Shown here: piece after piece, positions 1 to 8,094 of the stretch | How the letters are laid out: every line of letters begins with the position of its first letter | Position numbering within the stretch: position 1 is the first letter of the stretch | NCBI RefSeq assembly: GCF_017353255.1 | Contig: NZ_JAFMYU010000001.1 | Location: 248,001-312,000, forward strand | From: Fibrella aquatilis | GTDB taxonomy: Bacteria; Bacteroidota; Bacteroidia; Cytophagales; Spirosomataceae | Reading direction: 5' to 3' | Length of the DNA stretch: 64,000 bases | Notes under the pieces: generated by a model | The model's input: the letters and a program-made list of their open reading frames with translations, nothing else | What the model was told of the DNA's origin: nothing | Database searches by the model: none | Made by a program: the position numbers and the translations under genes

Positions 1-728
1 GTTGTGCAAAACTGCTATGCCCAAAAGAGAATAAAAAAAACATGCAAAGCATATTTGATGAAAATTTTACCAAATTCATGATTATAAAATAGTTGAGGGT
101 AAAAAATATTTAATATGCACCATGTGGTTTAACAGTATTCGTAGACGTTGATTTGCTCAACTATGTATTTGCAATACTCGCCAAAACTGAACTACAGACA
201 ACCGCTTATCTTTTCGTAACGCGCGAATTACTAGACGAGCCACATCATAAACAGCCGCTTGCCTTACGCCGGGTTACCCGTTGTCAGCCGATGTCTTTTT
301 CTCTTTTTGAAAGCCTACCGAACGCCCGGTTGCTCAATGTCGCCCGTGACCTTTTGCAAGCTTGACTAACTCCAAAGTGCTGACTGTCAGTCGGAACGCG
401 CTAGACTCGTTTGCCGCTTCACTAACTCCCAAGTACCTCGTGTCGGCCGAAAGCTGACCTATAAAAAAGCACTTGCTGTCGCCCGGATGCCCGATTGTCG
501 GCAACTACTTGTTGGAAACACCCAACAAGTTAAAGTACGTCAAGTCACGGAACTACATTCTGTTAATTATCAGCTTCTTGTAGTTCTACGCTGTTCTCTA
601 GCTACAGCCAACCATGAAAGGCAGTGGCAGGTAAGATAACGCCAGTTATATCTACAAGTGATCGTCACAGAAAGATAAAGACAATTTATAAAGTCTCATA
701 CTTGCTTGAAAATTGCTGCTTACTTTAC
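1..728. other. Stretch without a supported gene
   Basis: This 728-bp stretch is AT-rich up to about position 180 and then mixed. The longest open frame (153-365) has a TTG start, no recognisable family and an implausible composition, so I do not call it. Two short degenerate direct repeats are visible: one pair starts with gactaactcc near 363 and cactaactcc near 420, the other begins cgcccgg near 323 and 481. It could be an eroded gene or a regulatory/UTR remnant of a gene left of the window. I see no tRNA, rRNA or clear terminator. Confidence 0.4.
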
Positions 729-1544
729 TCACATTTCCCCCTCTACGCCCAACCCAAACAGGGCGAAGTCATAGCGGACGGGGTCGGTGGGGTCGAATTG
801 GCGGAGGACGTTGGTGAGGGCTACGGCGGCTTTCCAGTCGGTTTTCGGGGTTTCGTCGGCTTTTAGGGGCAGGATACCCAGCTTGGCGGCTACCCGGCCT
901 ACGTGTACGTCGATGGGGATCACGAGCTGATCGGGGCGGATGCGCTGCCAAAGGCCGAAATCAACGCCCGCCTCGTCGCGTCGGACCATCCAGCGGAGAA
1001 ACATGTTTAGCCGTTTGCAGCCCGAATTGCGGGCGGGCGTGGCGATGTGCTTGCGGGTGCGTTCGGGGAAAAACAGGCCTTTTTCGCCCGTGGTGTCACA
1101 AAATCGGTCGTGAAACGCTATCAGGTGGGGTTCGGTGGTGGGGCTGTCAGTGCCGCCATCGTCGGGGATGAAGGCGTCTTCCAGCGAGTGGTGGTGCGCG
1201 TAATACTGCTTCAGATAATGCAGGAAGTAGAGCGTATCGGTGGTATTGAAGGTGCGGTGCTTAAAAGCCAGAAACCGCCGTAGGTCGCTGTCTTCGTGGT
1301 AGCGGATGAAATCATAGGGTCGGCCTTCCATGAGCTGCACCAGTTCGTTGGCCTTCTGCAAAATCACCGGTCGCTGCCCCCACGCCAGCACCGCCGCCCA
1401 GAACCCCATGATTTCGATGTCCTGCAACTGCGTAAACTGATGCGGTATGCTGATAGGGTCACGCGCAATAAACGAAGGCCGATTATAGAAATCGGCCTTT
1501 TCATTAAGCAGTGTTTTTACTTGTTCCAGTTGAATGGGGGGCAT
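729..1544 (-). CDS. TIGR02757 (DUF2400) family protein
   Basis: The 271-residue protein matches the TIGR02757 family, which is widespread in Bacteroidota and has no established biochemical role. The N-terminal GFWAAVLAWGQR segment (about residues 46-57), the central FLAFKHRTFN segment and the C-terminal IPIDVHVGRVAAKLG segment are typical of the family. The last resembles a helix-hairpin-helix/GPD-like fold, so a nucleic-acid role is possible but unproven. The length is normal. The ATG at 1544 is the only good start. It is transcribed alone on the minus strand, and its upstream side abuts an imperfect inverted repeat. Confidence 0.85.
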   Translation of the reverse strand: MPPIQLEQVKTLLNEKADFYNRPSFIARDPISIPHQFTQLQDIEIMGFWAAVLAWGQRPVILQKANELVQLMEGRPYDFIRYHEDSDLRRFLAFKHRTFNTTDTLYFLHYLKQYYAHHHSLEDAFIPDDGGTDSPTTEPHLIAFHDRFCDTTGEKGLFFPERTRKHIATPARNSGCKRLNMFLRWMVRRDEAGVDFGLWQRIRPDQLVIPIDVHVGRVAAKLGILPLKADETPKTDWKAAVALTNVLRQFDPTDPVRYDFALFGLGVEGEM

Positions 1545-1560
1545 TTTTTGGGAGTTTGTG

Positions 1561-1640
1561 GTTTTTAAGTTTGTAGTTGGTGGTTGCTATGCGTCAGCCC
1601 ACTTAAACGCGAAGCAACTACAAGCCACCAACTCCTCACT
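1561..1640. repeat. Imperfect intergenic inverted repeat
   Basis: The left side is built of ttgtagtt and ggtggttgc words, the right side of gcaactacaa and gccaccaac. The same words occur in shuffled order in the two arms. The segment cgtcagccca...gcgaagcaactacaa on the right recurs almost identically at 58508-58539, so this is a member of a dispersed family. Confidence 0.6.
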
Positions 1641-1848
1641 TACTCCGCCCGCCGCTGGCTAGCCAGGCACCTGCCCGCGACACGCCCGACATGAGGGCCA
1701 GGATGGAGGAGATCACAAACGTGAAGACGGCAATAAACGGGTAGGCCAGTACAAACATGACGTTGAAGGCCTTGAACCCCGGCGTCGCCCGCATTTTCTC
1801 GTCCCGCTCCCGATGCCGCCGGGCCACTCGTTCTTCTTTGGATTCCAT
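1636..1848 (-). CDS. Small single-pass membrane protein, unknown
   Basis: A 70-residue protein whose charged N-terminus (MESKEERVARRHRERDEKM) is followed by one hydrophobic segment (FVLAYPFIAVFTFVISSILALM split over about residues 30-55) and a short Gly/Ser-rich tail. I recognise no family. An upstream in-frame ATG at 1869 would add MTNDQPA, but those residues are encoded by the arm of an inverted repeat, so I prefer the ATG at 1848. It lies upstream of the TIGR02757 gene and may be co-transcribed with it across the repeat. Confidence 0.55.
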   Translation of the reverse strand: MESKEERVARRHRERDEKMRATPGFKAFNVMFVLAYPFIAVFTFVISSILALMSGVSRAGAWLASGGRSK

Positions 1849-1857
1849 AGCAGGTTG

Positions 1858-1959
1858 GTCATTGGTCATTCGCTACGCTGTCATTAGGCCTATGGCCGTC
1901 ATTCGGTGGTCATTCGTAGCTGGACACGACCAATGACAGCGTAGCGAATGACCAATGAC
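1858..1959. repeat. Perfect 28-bp inverted repeat, 46-nt loop
   Basis: The arms 1858-1885 and 1932-1959 are exact reverse complements. The arm is made of gtcattggtcattcgctac words, and the loop contains further gtcattcg copies. The right arm reaches the stop codon of the LysM gene (1959-1961), and the left arm encodes the possible upstream start of the small membrane protein. Confidence 0.85.
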
Positions 1960-3173
1960 TATTTTGTATAACTCACTTCGGCTCGGAAACGCTGTCCGTT
2001 GGGTGAAAGTTTCTCGAAAGCCCGCGCCGAGAGTCGAATGATGACCTGGTCGTTGATGCCCGTGTCGGGGAGTTTGCCGATTACTTTTACGTAGAGGCTT
2101 TGGTTGTTGATGTCGTTGCGCACCTGCACCAATGTACCCGTTGGGGCTGTCCTGTGGAGGGCTAAGTACTTGGTATTCGGCTCGTTACCCTCAATTACAT
2201 CGGCAAAGCCGACATCGGAATGAACCCGGCCAGAACGGGTTGTGGCAGGCTCAGGGTCGGTGGTGGGTTTGGCGGGCCGGGGCGTTTCGCGCCGGGGAAC
2301 GTCTGTGGCTGCTGGGGCGGGTTCTTCTTTTTTAGGCTCGGCAGCAGGCTTGGCGGGTTTGGCTTTTGGCTTGGAACCAGGAGCCAACGGAGGCTCCGGC
2401 GTCACAATGGGCTTGGCTTCCAGGCGGCTGGGCACAGGCTCGTCGGTAGGGACGGTGTTGCGGGCCGAAGCCGACTCACCACCCGATCTGCTTTTGGTGG
2501 TCACGGGTTTGGCATCAATCGGCTTGGCAGCGGCTGCTGGTGCGGCGGGTGCGACTTTGGCAGCGTTAGCATTGACGATCAGTGTCTGTCCCACCTGGAT
2601 ACCGTCGGCACCGAGGTGGTTCCACTCGCGGAGCTGCGCCATCGTGACACCATAACGAACGGCCAGGCTGTAGAGCGTCTGACCGGTTTGTACTACGTGG
2701 ACGCCGTCGTTTTCTTTCGTGATCTTTTCTTCCCGACGTTCGTCTTTGCGTTGCCCTCTGGCGGCGGCCTTGTCGGCGGCTTCGGCTTCGGCAATGGCTT
2801 TTTCGGCCTCTTTAGCGGCTTTCGCCTTCTCTTTTTCTTCCTTCCGGATGGCCTTTTCTACGTCTTTCTGCTCCCGTTTAGACAGCGACACCTCAGGCAC
2901 CGGCACGCGCAGCAATTGGTCGTAGCGTACGCCGCCGTCGCTGAGGTCGGGGTTAGCCCCTTTGATGTCTTTCACGTTGACCCCATAGCGGCGGGCCACG
3001 CCATAGAGCGTTTGCCCCTGGTCGACACGGTGGAGCACGTATTTTTTGCCGTCTTTTCGTTCAACGCCCACCGAGTCGAGGGGCACATGGGCGGCAAACA
3101 GGGCGGTGGTGCCAACAGCAAGCTGGCCCGTGAGTAGGAGGAGGGAGAGTCGTAAGGTTGAGGCGAGATTCAT
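1959..3173 (-). CDS. LysM-domain protein with RlpA-like C-terminus
   Basis: A 404-residue exported protein. A signal peptide covers residues 1-28. It is followed by a LysM domain (about 46-92, HRVDQGQTLYGVARRYGV), a charged Lys/Glu/Ala coiled-coil-like linker, a second LysM domain (about 158-203, VVQTGQTLYSLAVRYGV) and a long Pro/Ala/Lys-rich linker. A C-terminal region of about 90 residues (DVGFADVIEG...VIGKLPDTG) resembles the double-psi barrel of RlpA-like proteins. LysM modules bind peptidoglycan glycan strands, so a periplasmic wall-associated role is likely. Whether the C-terminal domain has lytic activity cannot be told from sequence. The gene is divergent from kdsB. Confidence 0.8.
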   Translation of the reverse strand: MNLASTLRLSLLLLTGQLAVGTTALFAAHVPLDSVGVERKDGKKYVLHRVDQGQTLYGVARRYGVNVKDIKGANPDLSDGGVRYDQLLRVPVPEVSLSKREQKDVEKAIRKEEKEKAKAAKEAEKAIAEAEAADKAAARGQRKDERREEKITKENDGVHVVQTGQTLYSLAVRYGVTMAQLREWNHLGADGIQVGQTLIVNANAAKVAPAAPAAAAKPIDAKPVTTKSRSGGESASARNTVPTDEPVPSRLEAKPIVTPEPPLAPGSKPKAKPAKPAAEPKKEEPAPAATDVPRRETPRPAKPTTDPEPATTRSGRVHSDVGFADVIEGNEPNTKYLALHRTAPTGTLVQVRNDINNQSLYVKVIGKLPDTGINDQVIIRLSARAFEKLSPNGQRFRAEVSYTK

Positions 3174-3265
3174 GGGTGTGTTGCTGTCCGGGGCCGGTGT
3201 CGATACGCCCGGTGGATGTGGGTAAAACTAACGAAAACCGGGCATCTTTGCCAAAAAACGCCTGT

Positions 3266-4009
3266 ATGACCATTCTTGGTATAATTCCAGCCCGGTATGC
3301 CTCTACCCGCTTTCCGGCAAAAGCCCTGGCCGACATTGGTGGAAAAAGTATGATTCAGCGGGTGGTCGAGCAGGCCCGGCAGGCCCGGTCGCTCAGCCAT
3401 GTGGTGGTGGCTACCGACGATGCCCGGATCCAAGACCACGTAATTTCCTTTGGGGGTGAGGTGGTCATGACCAGTTCGCATCACCAAAGCGGCACCGACC
3501 GCTGTCAGGATGCACTGCACCAACTGAGTGGCGTGTATGACTACGTAGTGAACATCCAGGGCGACGAGCCGTTTATTCAACCAACTCAGATTGACCGGCT
3601 TACGGCGGTGCTTGATGGTCGCGTTGAACTGGCCACGCTCATCAAACGCATCACTGATCCCGCCGTTCTGCAAAACCCGAATTCGCCCAAAGTGGTCATC
3701 AGCGCCACGGGCGAGGCCCTGTATTTCAGCCGACAGGCCATCCCTTATCAGCGCGATCAGCCCGTGGCCAACTGGCTGGACCATCAGCCCTACTACAAAC
3801 ACATTGGCCTCTATGCCTACCGCACCGACGTGCTGGCCCAGATTACCCAGTTGCCCCCGTCGGCGCTGGAACGGGCCGAGGCGCTGGAGCAACTCCGCTG
3901 GCTCGAAAATGGCTTCCGTATCCGCACTGTAGAGACCGACCTGGAGACCATCGGCATCGACACGCCGGAAGACCTCGCCGCCGCACTGGTTCAGCTGGGG
4001 AGATCGTGA
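3266..4009 (+). CDS. kdsB: 3-deoxy-manno-octulosonate cytidylyltransferase (CMP-Kdo synthetase)
   Basis: The product activates Kdo with CTP for lipopolysaccharide inner-core synthesis in the cytoplasm. The 247-residue length is typical. Key segments are IIPARYASTRFPAKAL at the N-terminus (nucleotide binding), VVATDD near residue 55, VNIQGDEPF near 95 (metal binding) and HIGLYAYR near 180. The frame is open upstream to 3158, but those 36 residues lie antisense to the LysM gene start and do not belong to the family; the ATG at 3266 begins the conserved sequence. The last 19 bases overlap the convergent aminotransferase gene. Confidence 0.96.
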   Translation: MTILGIIPARYASTRFPAKALADIGGKSMIQRVVEQARQARSLSHVVVATDDARIQDHVISFGGEVVMTSSHHQSGTDRCQDALHQLSGVYDYVVNIQGDEPFIQPTQIDRLTAVLDGRVELATLIKRITDPAVLQNPNSPKVVISATGEALYFSRQAIPYQRDQPVANWLDHQPYYKHIGLYAYRTDVLAQITQLPPSALERAEALEQLRWLENGFRIRTVETDLETIGIDTPEDLAAALVQLGRS

Positions 4010-5169
4010 CTCCATTTCGTCAGGCGTGCGCCTGCCTCGCGGAGGATGTCGTCGTCTTTGGCGAAGCAAAAGCGGAGAATCTGGTGATCTGTTTTCTGAT
4101 GATAAAATACCGACACCGGGATAGACGCCACCCCAATCTCGTGCGTGAGGCGCACTGCCAGGGCGGCGTCGCGTTCGGGGGTGATGGCCGCGTAGGAGAC
4201 GTTCTGGAAAAAGGTGCCCTCAGACGGGGTAAACACCAACCGCGAACCGGCAATGGCTTCCAGAAAAACGTCGCGCTTTCGTTCATAAAAAGCTGATAAT
4301 GACCGGTAAGGCTCCGGGTCTTTTAGGTACTCGGCCAGGGCGTATTGCATGGGCGTCGAGACGCTGAAGGTCAGAAACTGGTGGATTTTTCGGAACGCCT
4401 CGGTCAACGCTTTCGGGGCCAGGCAGTAGCCTATTTTCCAACCCGTGATGTGGAATGTCTTGCCAAACGAGCCAACCATAAACGTCCGTTCGCGTAGGAC
4501 GGGGTGATGCATAAGAGAGTGGTGCACCCGCCCATCAAAGGTGATGTGTTCATAGACTTCATCGGCCACCACAAACAGGTTGTGCCTGTCTGCCAGCCGG
4601 GCCAGCTCGTTCACGTCGTCGATAGTCCAGACGCGGCCGGTGGGGTTGTGGGGCGTGTTGATCACGATCAGCCGGGTGCGGTCGGTGATTTTCGCGGCTA
4701 CCTCGGCCCAGTCGATAGCATAGTGGGGCGGAGCCAGCGAGATGTACACGGGCCGACCACCCGCCAACTCAACGGCGGGCACGTAGGAGTCATAGGCGGG
4801 TTCAAACACGATCACCTCGTCGGGCGCGCTGCCGCTCGTCGGGGTTTGCACCACCGCCGTAATGGCTGCAAAAAGCGCCTCGGTAGCCCCCGACGTGACG
4901 GTTATTTCGGTGTCGGGGTCGTAGTTAACCCCGTAACAATCAATGGTTTTCTGGGCAATGGCGTCGCGTAGCATCGGCACACCAGCCATGGGGGCATACT
5001 GGTTATGATTGGCCCGCATGGCCTGGTTCACGAGGTCAAGCAGCACCGGATCGGCCCCAAAGCTGGGAAACCCCTGCGCCAGATTCAACGCCCCCACATC
5101 GGCCGCCAGCTTCGACATCACCGTAAAAATCGTGGTACCTACGTGGGGGAGCTTATTGGGAAGGAGCAT
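3991..5169 (-). CDS. Methionine aminotransferase, PLP-dependent (YbdL-like)
   Basis: A fold-type I aminotransferase of 392 residues, closest to the YbdL/kynurenine aminotransferase group. The likely reaction is reversible transamination of methionine or aromatic amino acids with a 2-oxo acid, as in methionine salvage. Visible marks are LAQGFPSF (30-37), the NPTGRVW loop (175-181), DEVYEH (203-208) and the PLP lysine K237 in GSFGKTFHITGWK. It is convergent with kdsB with a 19-bp overlap. A perfect inverted repeat begins just upstream of the ATG. Substrate preference is inferred from the family. Confidence 0.88.
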   Translation of the reverse strand: MLLPNKLPHVGTTIFTVMSKLAADVGALNLAQGFPSFGADPVLLDLVNQAMRANHNQYAPMAGVPMLRDAIAQKTIDCYGVNYDPDTEITVTSGATEALFAAITAVVQTPTSGSAPDEVIVFEPAYDSYVPAVELAGGRPVYISLAPPHYAIDWAEVAAKITDRTRLIVINTPHNPTGRVWTIDDVNELARLADRHNLFVVADEVYEHITFDGRVHHSLMHHPVLRERTFMVGSFGKTFHITGWKIGYCLAPKALTEAFRKIHQFLTFSVSTPMQYALAEYLKDPEPYRSLSAFYERKRDVFLEAIAGSRLVFTPSEGTFFQNVSYAAITPERDAALAVRLTHEIGVASIPVSVFYHQKTDHQILRFCFAKDDDILREAGARLTKWSHDLPS

Positions 5170-5177
5170 GGAGAGCA

Positions 5178-5272
5178 GTGGTAAGTGATGAGTGGTAAGC
5201 GATGAGTTTGCTGCCGCAAGTGTACTGCTCTGGCGGCAGCAAACTCATCGCTTACCACTCATCACTTACCAC
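5178..5272. repeat. Perfect 40-bp inverted repeat, class A core
   Basis: The arms 5178-5217 and 5233-5272 are exact reverse complements around a 15-nt loop. The outer arms are made of gtggtaagtgatgag words, and the inner part is tttgctgccgc/gcggcagcaaa, the class A core shared with the repeats at 43398, 48985, 59741 and 63921. Confidence 0.93.
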
Positions 5273-5275
5273 CTT

Positions 5276-5938
5276 TTAATCATGGCATTCCATAATGAGC
5301 AGGTCGCCGGATTGGGCTTTGACGCGGACAAAGCCGTCGGTGGCGGCTTCATTGCTGCTGCTGGTACGGTAGCCAAGGGTTAACGATTCATTATACAGGT
5401 TGTAGGCAAGTCCTTCAGTTTCAACACCTTCCACCACGCCAACGGGCATGAGCGAGATGGGTGTGCCCGCCGCCAGCCACTTCTCAAACCGGCCTACCAG
5501 CGGGTACACCACCGAATAGTCGTCGATCATCGTGATCTTGATCTGGTCTTTGTAGCGCACAATGCCCGTGAGGTTATTGAGCGTATGGTCCATTCGGCGG
5601 CCCGTTGCCCAGACAATGTTAACGCCCGGAAAGCCGCGTTCGATGAGAAACTCGATGCCTTTTTCCAGGTCGGTCTTGTTCTGATCGGGGGCGTGTACCA
5701 CCTCAATGGGGTACTGCGCCGACTGCACCGCCGCCACGTCGAGGTGCCGGTCGAAGTCGCCGAGGAGCACATCGGCTTTGATGCCCAGGTCCATCACGCG
5801 CCAGATGGCACTGTCAAGCACCACTACAAACGGGCTCCATTCCAGCAGTTGTCCCAGGCACTCGGCACTACAGCTTTCGCCGTTGGCAATGAGCAGGGCC
5901 GGTTCCTGCTTTTCCCTAACAATATGGTGCGACGACAC
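5276..5938 (-). CDS. Thiamine pyrophosphokinase
   Basis: The enzyme transfers pyrophosphate from ATP to thiamine to make thiamine diphosphate. Family marks are LIANGE near the N-terminus, VLLGDFDRH (metal-binding aspartates), QNKTDLEKGIEFL and the TGRRMDHTLNNL segment. I chose the GTG at 5938 (220 residues, beginning VSSHHIVREK), because the 26 extra residues from the ATG at 6016 are encoded by low-complexity intergenic sequence and lie outside the family. The ATG cannot be excluded. The gene is divergent from the FKBP gene. No thiamine riboswitch was seen upstream. Confidence 0.86.
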   Translation of the reverse strand: MSSHHIVREKQEPALLIANGESCSAECLGQLLEWSPFVVVLDSAIWRVMDLGIKADVLLGDFDRHLDVAAVQSAQYPIEVVHAPDQNKTDLEKGIEFLIERGFPGVNIVWATGRRMDHTLNNLTGIVRYKDQIKITMIDDYSVVYPLVGRFEKWLAAGTPISLMPVGVVEGVETEGLAYNLYNESLTLGYRTSSSNEAATDGFVRVKAQSGDLLIMECHD

Positions 5939-6056
5939 AAACTCTGGTTTCTGTTTTACAGTTTGCAGTTTACTGTTTAGAAATGAAAGCGCCAACCAGT
6001 ATGTTCGCGCCCTCAACTGAAAACGGGTAAACTAAAAAACTGAAAACTGATTTGTT

Positions 6057-6524
6057 ATGCATATTACAAAGCATAAGGTGGCCGCGATCCATTACACCCT
6101 CCGCGACGAGGCCGGAAAGGTGATCGATTCGAGTGTGGGCAACGAGCCACTCTACTACCTGCACGGTGAAGGTAACCTCATTCCGGGCATGGAAGAAGGG
6201 CTGGAAGGCCGTCAGGCAGGCGATAAACTGCAACTGACCATTCCGCCCGAAAAAGGCTACGGCGTTCGCAACGACGATATGATCGAAGAAGTACCCCGCT
6301 CAGCCTTCGGTGGACAACCCGTTGAGGTAGGTATGCAGTTTAACGCTGGTCAGGGACAAATCGTAACGGTAGTGGCCGTTGGCAAAGACACCGTTACCGT
6401 CGATGCTAACCACGAATTGGCCGGACAAAACCTCAACTTCGACATCGAAGTGATGAACGTCCGCGACGCCTCTTCCGACGAAATCTCGCACGGCCACGTC
6501 CACGGCCCCGGAGGAGCGCATTAA
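6057..6524 (+). CDS. FKBP-type peptidyl-prolyl isomerase, SlyD-like
   Basis: A 155-residue cytoplasmic prolyl isomerase and chaperone of the SlyD type. The FKBP core has HYTLRDEAGKVIDSS, the flap motif LIPGMEEGLEG (about 41-51) and an insert-in-flap domain (about 70-125). The C-terminus ends in a short His-rich tail (HGHVHGPGGAH) that could bind metal, as in SlyD proteins. No signal peptide. An inverted repeat follows within 20 bp of the stop. Confidence 0.92.
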   Translation: MHITKHKVAAIHYTLRDEAGKVIDSSVGNEPLYYLHGEGNLIPGMEEGLEGRQAGDKLQLTIPPEKGYGVRNDDMIEEVPRSAFGGQPVEVGMQFNAGQGQIVTVVAVGKDTVTVDANHELAGQNLNFDIEVMNVRDASSDEISHGHVHGPGGAH

Positions 6525-6540
6525 CAGTGAACAGTTCTAC

Positions 6541-6600
6541 AGCAAGCAGTATGCAGTGAGGTTTGCGCGTCCTTGTTATCCCCACTGCATACTGCTTGCT
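6541..6600. repeat. 18-bp perfect inverted repeat with extended arms
   Basis: The arms 6541-6558 and 6583-6600 are exact (agcaagcagtatgcagtg). The flanks 6525-6540 and 6601-6619 repeat the same actgcatactgt words imperfectly. The word set is shared with the repeat at 26788-26890. Confidence 0.8.
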
Positions 6601-6742
6601 GTAAAACTGCATACTGTAAAAAGGTCCCGTTAGATTGGATGAACAGCCTGATCGGGTAAAAAACGCGTTGTAATGGAACAACTCGTCTGGCTAGGTAGTA
6701 CTGCCTGCCAGGGGTTTTTGTATGAACGAATTCACCAACGTC

Positions 6743-7057
6743 ATGAATACGAAATGGATGTTTAGCCTTGGCCTGATGCTTATGATATCGGCAGGGGCAT
6801 TGGCGCAGGATACCACCCGCGCTGCTACCCAACAAAAAGTAGACAACACCGCTGCCACCGTAGGTAGCGCCGCCGAAACCGGTACGCGGGCCGTGGGCAA
6901 CGCCGCCGTTACTACCGGCCGGGCCGTAGGAAAGGCCGGTAAAGCCACGGGCAAAGCCGTTGGCAACGCCGCCAAAGCTACTGGTCGGGGCGTAACCAAA
7001 GCTGTTAAAGCCACGGGTCGTGCCATAAGCGGCGAACCCAAGCGTGATTCACTCTGA
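6743..7057 (+). CDS. Exported LEA-like repeat protein, copy 1
   Basis: A 104-residue protein with a signal peptide (residues 1-22, ending AGALAQ) and a mature part of Ala/Lys/Gly/Thr-rich repeats of about 11 residues (KAGKATGKAVG, KATGRGVTKAV). The composition and heptad/undecad character recall LEA-type amphipathic helices, but no family is certain. The start is taken at 6743, directly before the signal peptide; an ATG at 6722 would add seven residues. The next gene is a close paralogue. A protective or envelope role would be a guess. Confidence 0.75.
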   Translation: MNTKWMFSLGLMLMISAGALAQDTTRAATQQKVDNTAATVGSAAETGTRAVGNAAVTTGRAVGKAGKATGKAVGNAAKATGRGVTKAVKATGRAISGEPKRDSL

Positions 7058-7107
7058 GGAAATTAATCAACTTTTTATCTCATTTACCACTAATAAACTA
7101 CAACGTT

Positions 7108-7434
7108 ATGACTAAGAAATGGCTTCTGAGCATTGGATTGGTGTTCGCTCTATCGGCAGGTGCATTTGCCCAAACTGCGGAACAAAAAGTAGACAACACG
7201 GCGGCTACCGTTGGCAACGCCGCTGAGAAAGGTACCCGGGCTACGGGCCGGGCTGCTGTGAAAACAGGTCGGGCCGTTGGTCAGGCTGGTAAAGCTACCG
7301 GCCGGGCTGTTGGCAAGGCTGGTAAGGCAACAGGTCGAGGCGTAGCGAACGCTACAAAAGCTACGGGCCGTGGGGTCACCAAGGCTGTGAAAGCCACGGG
7401 ACGCGCCATCAGCGGTGAGCCTAAAAAAGACTAG
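7108..7434 (+). CDS. Exported LEA-like repeat protein, copy 2
   Basis: A 108-residue paralogue of the preceding gene, 50 bp downstream. The signal peptide (1-22, ending AGAFAQ) is followed by EQKVDNTAATVG and then five or six KATGRAV-type repeats ending ATGRAISGEPKKD, nearly the same ending as copy 1. Relative to copy 1 it has lost a short segment after the signal peptide and gained one repeat unit. A strong terminator follows 9 bp after the stop, so the two genes may form one transcript. Confidence 0.8.
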   Translation: MTKKWLLSIGLVFALSAGAFAQTAEQKVDNTAATVGNAAEKGTRATGRAAVKTGRAVGQAGKATGRAVGKAGKATGRGVANATKATGRGVTKAVKATGRAISGEPKKD

Positions 7435-7442
7435 CAAATGGT

Positions 7443-7496
7443 TGCCAATTGGGCAGTAAGCTGTATAAACAGACCTACTGCCCAATTGGCATTTTT
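7443..7496 (+). terminator. Rho-independent terminator after the LEA-like pair
   Basis: A 16-bp perfect stem (7443-7458 with 7476-7491, tgccaattgggcagta) with a 17-nt loop is followed by five T. Confidence 0.85.
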
Positions 7497-7576
7497 GCCC
7501 GTCGGCAGGCTACCGTTGGAACGTCAGCGTCGCCTTTAGTTGTTTTATTCTCCAAAGGCCTTGACCTTTGTCTCCA

Positions 7577-8020
7577 ATGAAACAGGTAGTACTTCGTTTT
7601 CTGCACGTGTTTATGGCCCTGGTCGTGCTGCTGAGCAGCATGGGTTTCGGGCTGGTAGACCATACGTGCCAGATGCGGGGCAAGCGTACCTACCTGATTC
7701 AGCAGCGTAGTAAGGCGTGCAAGGTGTGCTCATCCACCCATGAGAAGCCGCTTGCCGGACCGGTGCTTAAGCGGTCGGCCTGTTGCCAGGAAAAAGCCCG
7801 CTACGAAAAGATAGACACCGGCTCGTCGCTGAACCACGTACTGGTCAAGTTCATCAGTGTCCTCGCTGATGCCGTTGGGCCTGGCCTGTCGGCGGTGTTT
7901 GTGGCCTTCCTGGGCCTGTTTTCTGTTCACACGGTTGCCCCGCTGGGGGCTATTGCTGACCCACCCGCGCCGCCCGCCGGCCGCGCCCTGCTGGTGCTGG
8001 TCCATTCATTCCTGATTTAG
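7577..8020 (+). CDS. HYC_CC_PP family protein, exported Cys-rich
   Basis: A 147-residue protein with an N-terminal signal or anchor segment (VVLRFLHVFMALVVLLSS), then DHTCQMRGK, CKVC, a CC pair (RSACCQEK), a second hydrophobic segment and a PPAPP motif near the C-terminus. These are the marks of the Bacteroidota HYC_CC_PP family, here with HTC in place of HYC. The function is unknown, but the family sits next to copper receptors and HMA proteins, as here. The ATG at 7577 is preferred over a TTG nine bases upstream. Confidence 0.75.
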   Translation: MKQVVLRFLHVFMALVVLLSSMGFGLVDHTCQMRGKRTYLIQQRSKACKVCSSTHEKPLAGPVLKRSACCQEKARYEKIDTGSSLNHVLVKFISVLADAVGPGLSAVFVAFLGLFSVHTVAPLGAIADPPAPPAGRALLVLVHSFLI

Positions 8021-8094
8021 CCGTAAGCGTAATCACCCGTGCCCTGTCGAGTCCGACAAGGGCTTTTCGTGCTTACCTTAATTGGTTACCAATC

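Noticed and set aside
153-365. 70-residue open frame
   Set aside because: TTG start, no family resemblance and no ribosome-binding site. Its reading frame crosses the degenerate repeats of the region.
2220-3137. 305-residue plus-strand frame
   Set aside because: Antisense to the LysM/RlpA-like gene; Gly/Arg-rich shadow sequence without any domain.
3170-4069. 299-residue minus-strand frame
   Set aside because: Antisense to kdsB, whose motifs are clear on the plus strand.
5170-5275. Inverted repeats as plain Rho-independent terminators
   Set aside because: Arms of 36-56 bp, a lack of T-runs and positions before same-strand genes do not fit simple terminators, although some may also stop transcription.
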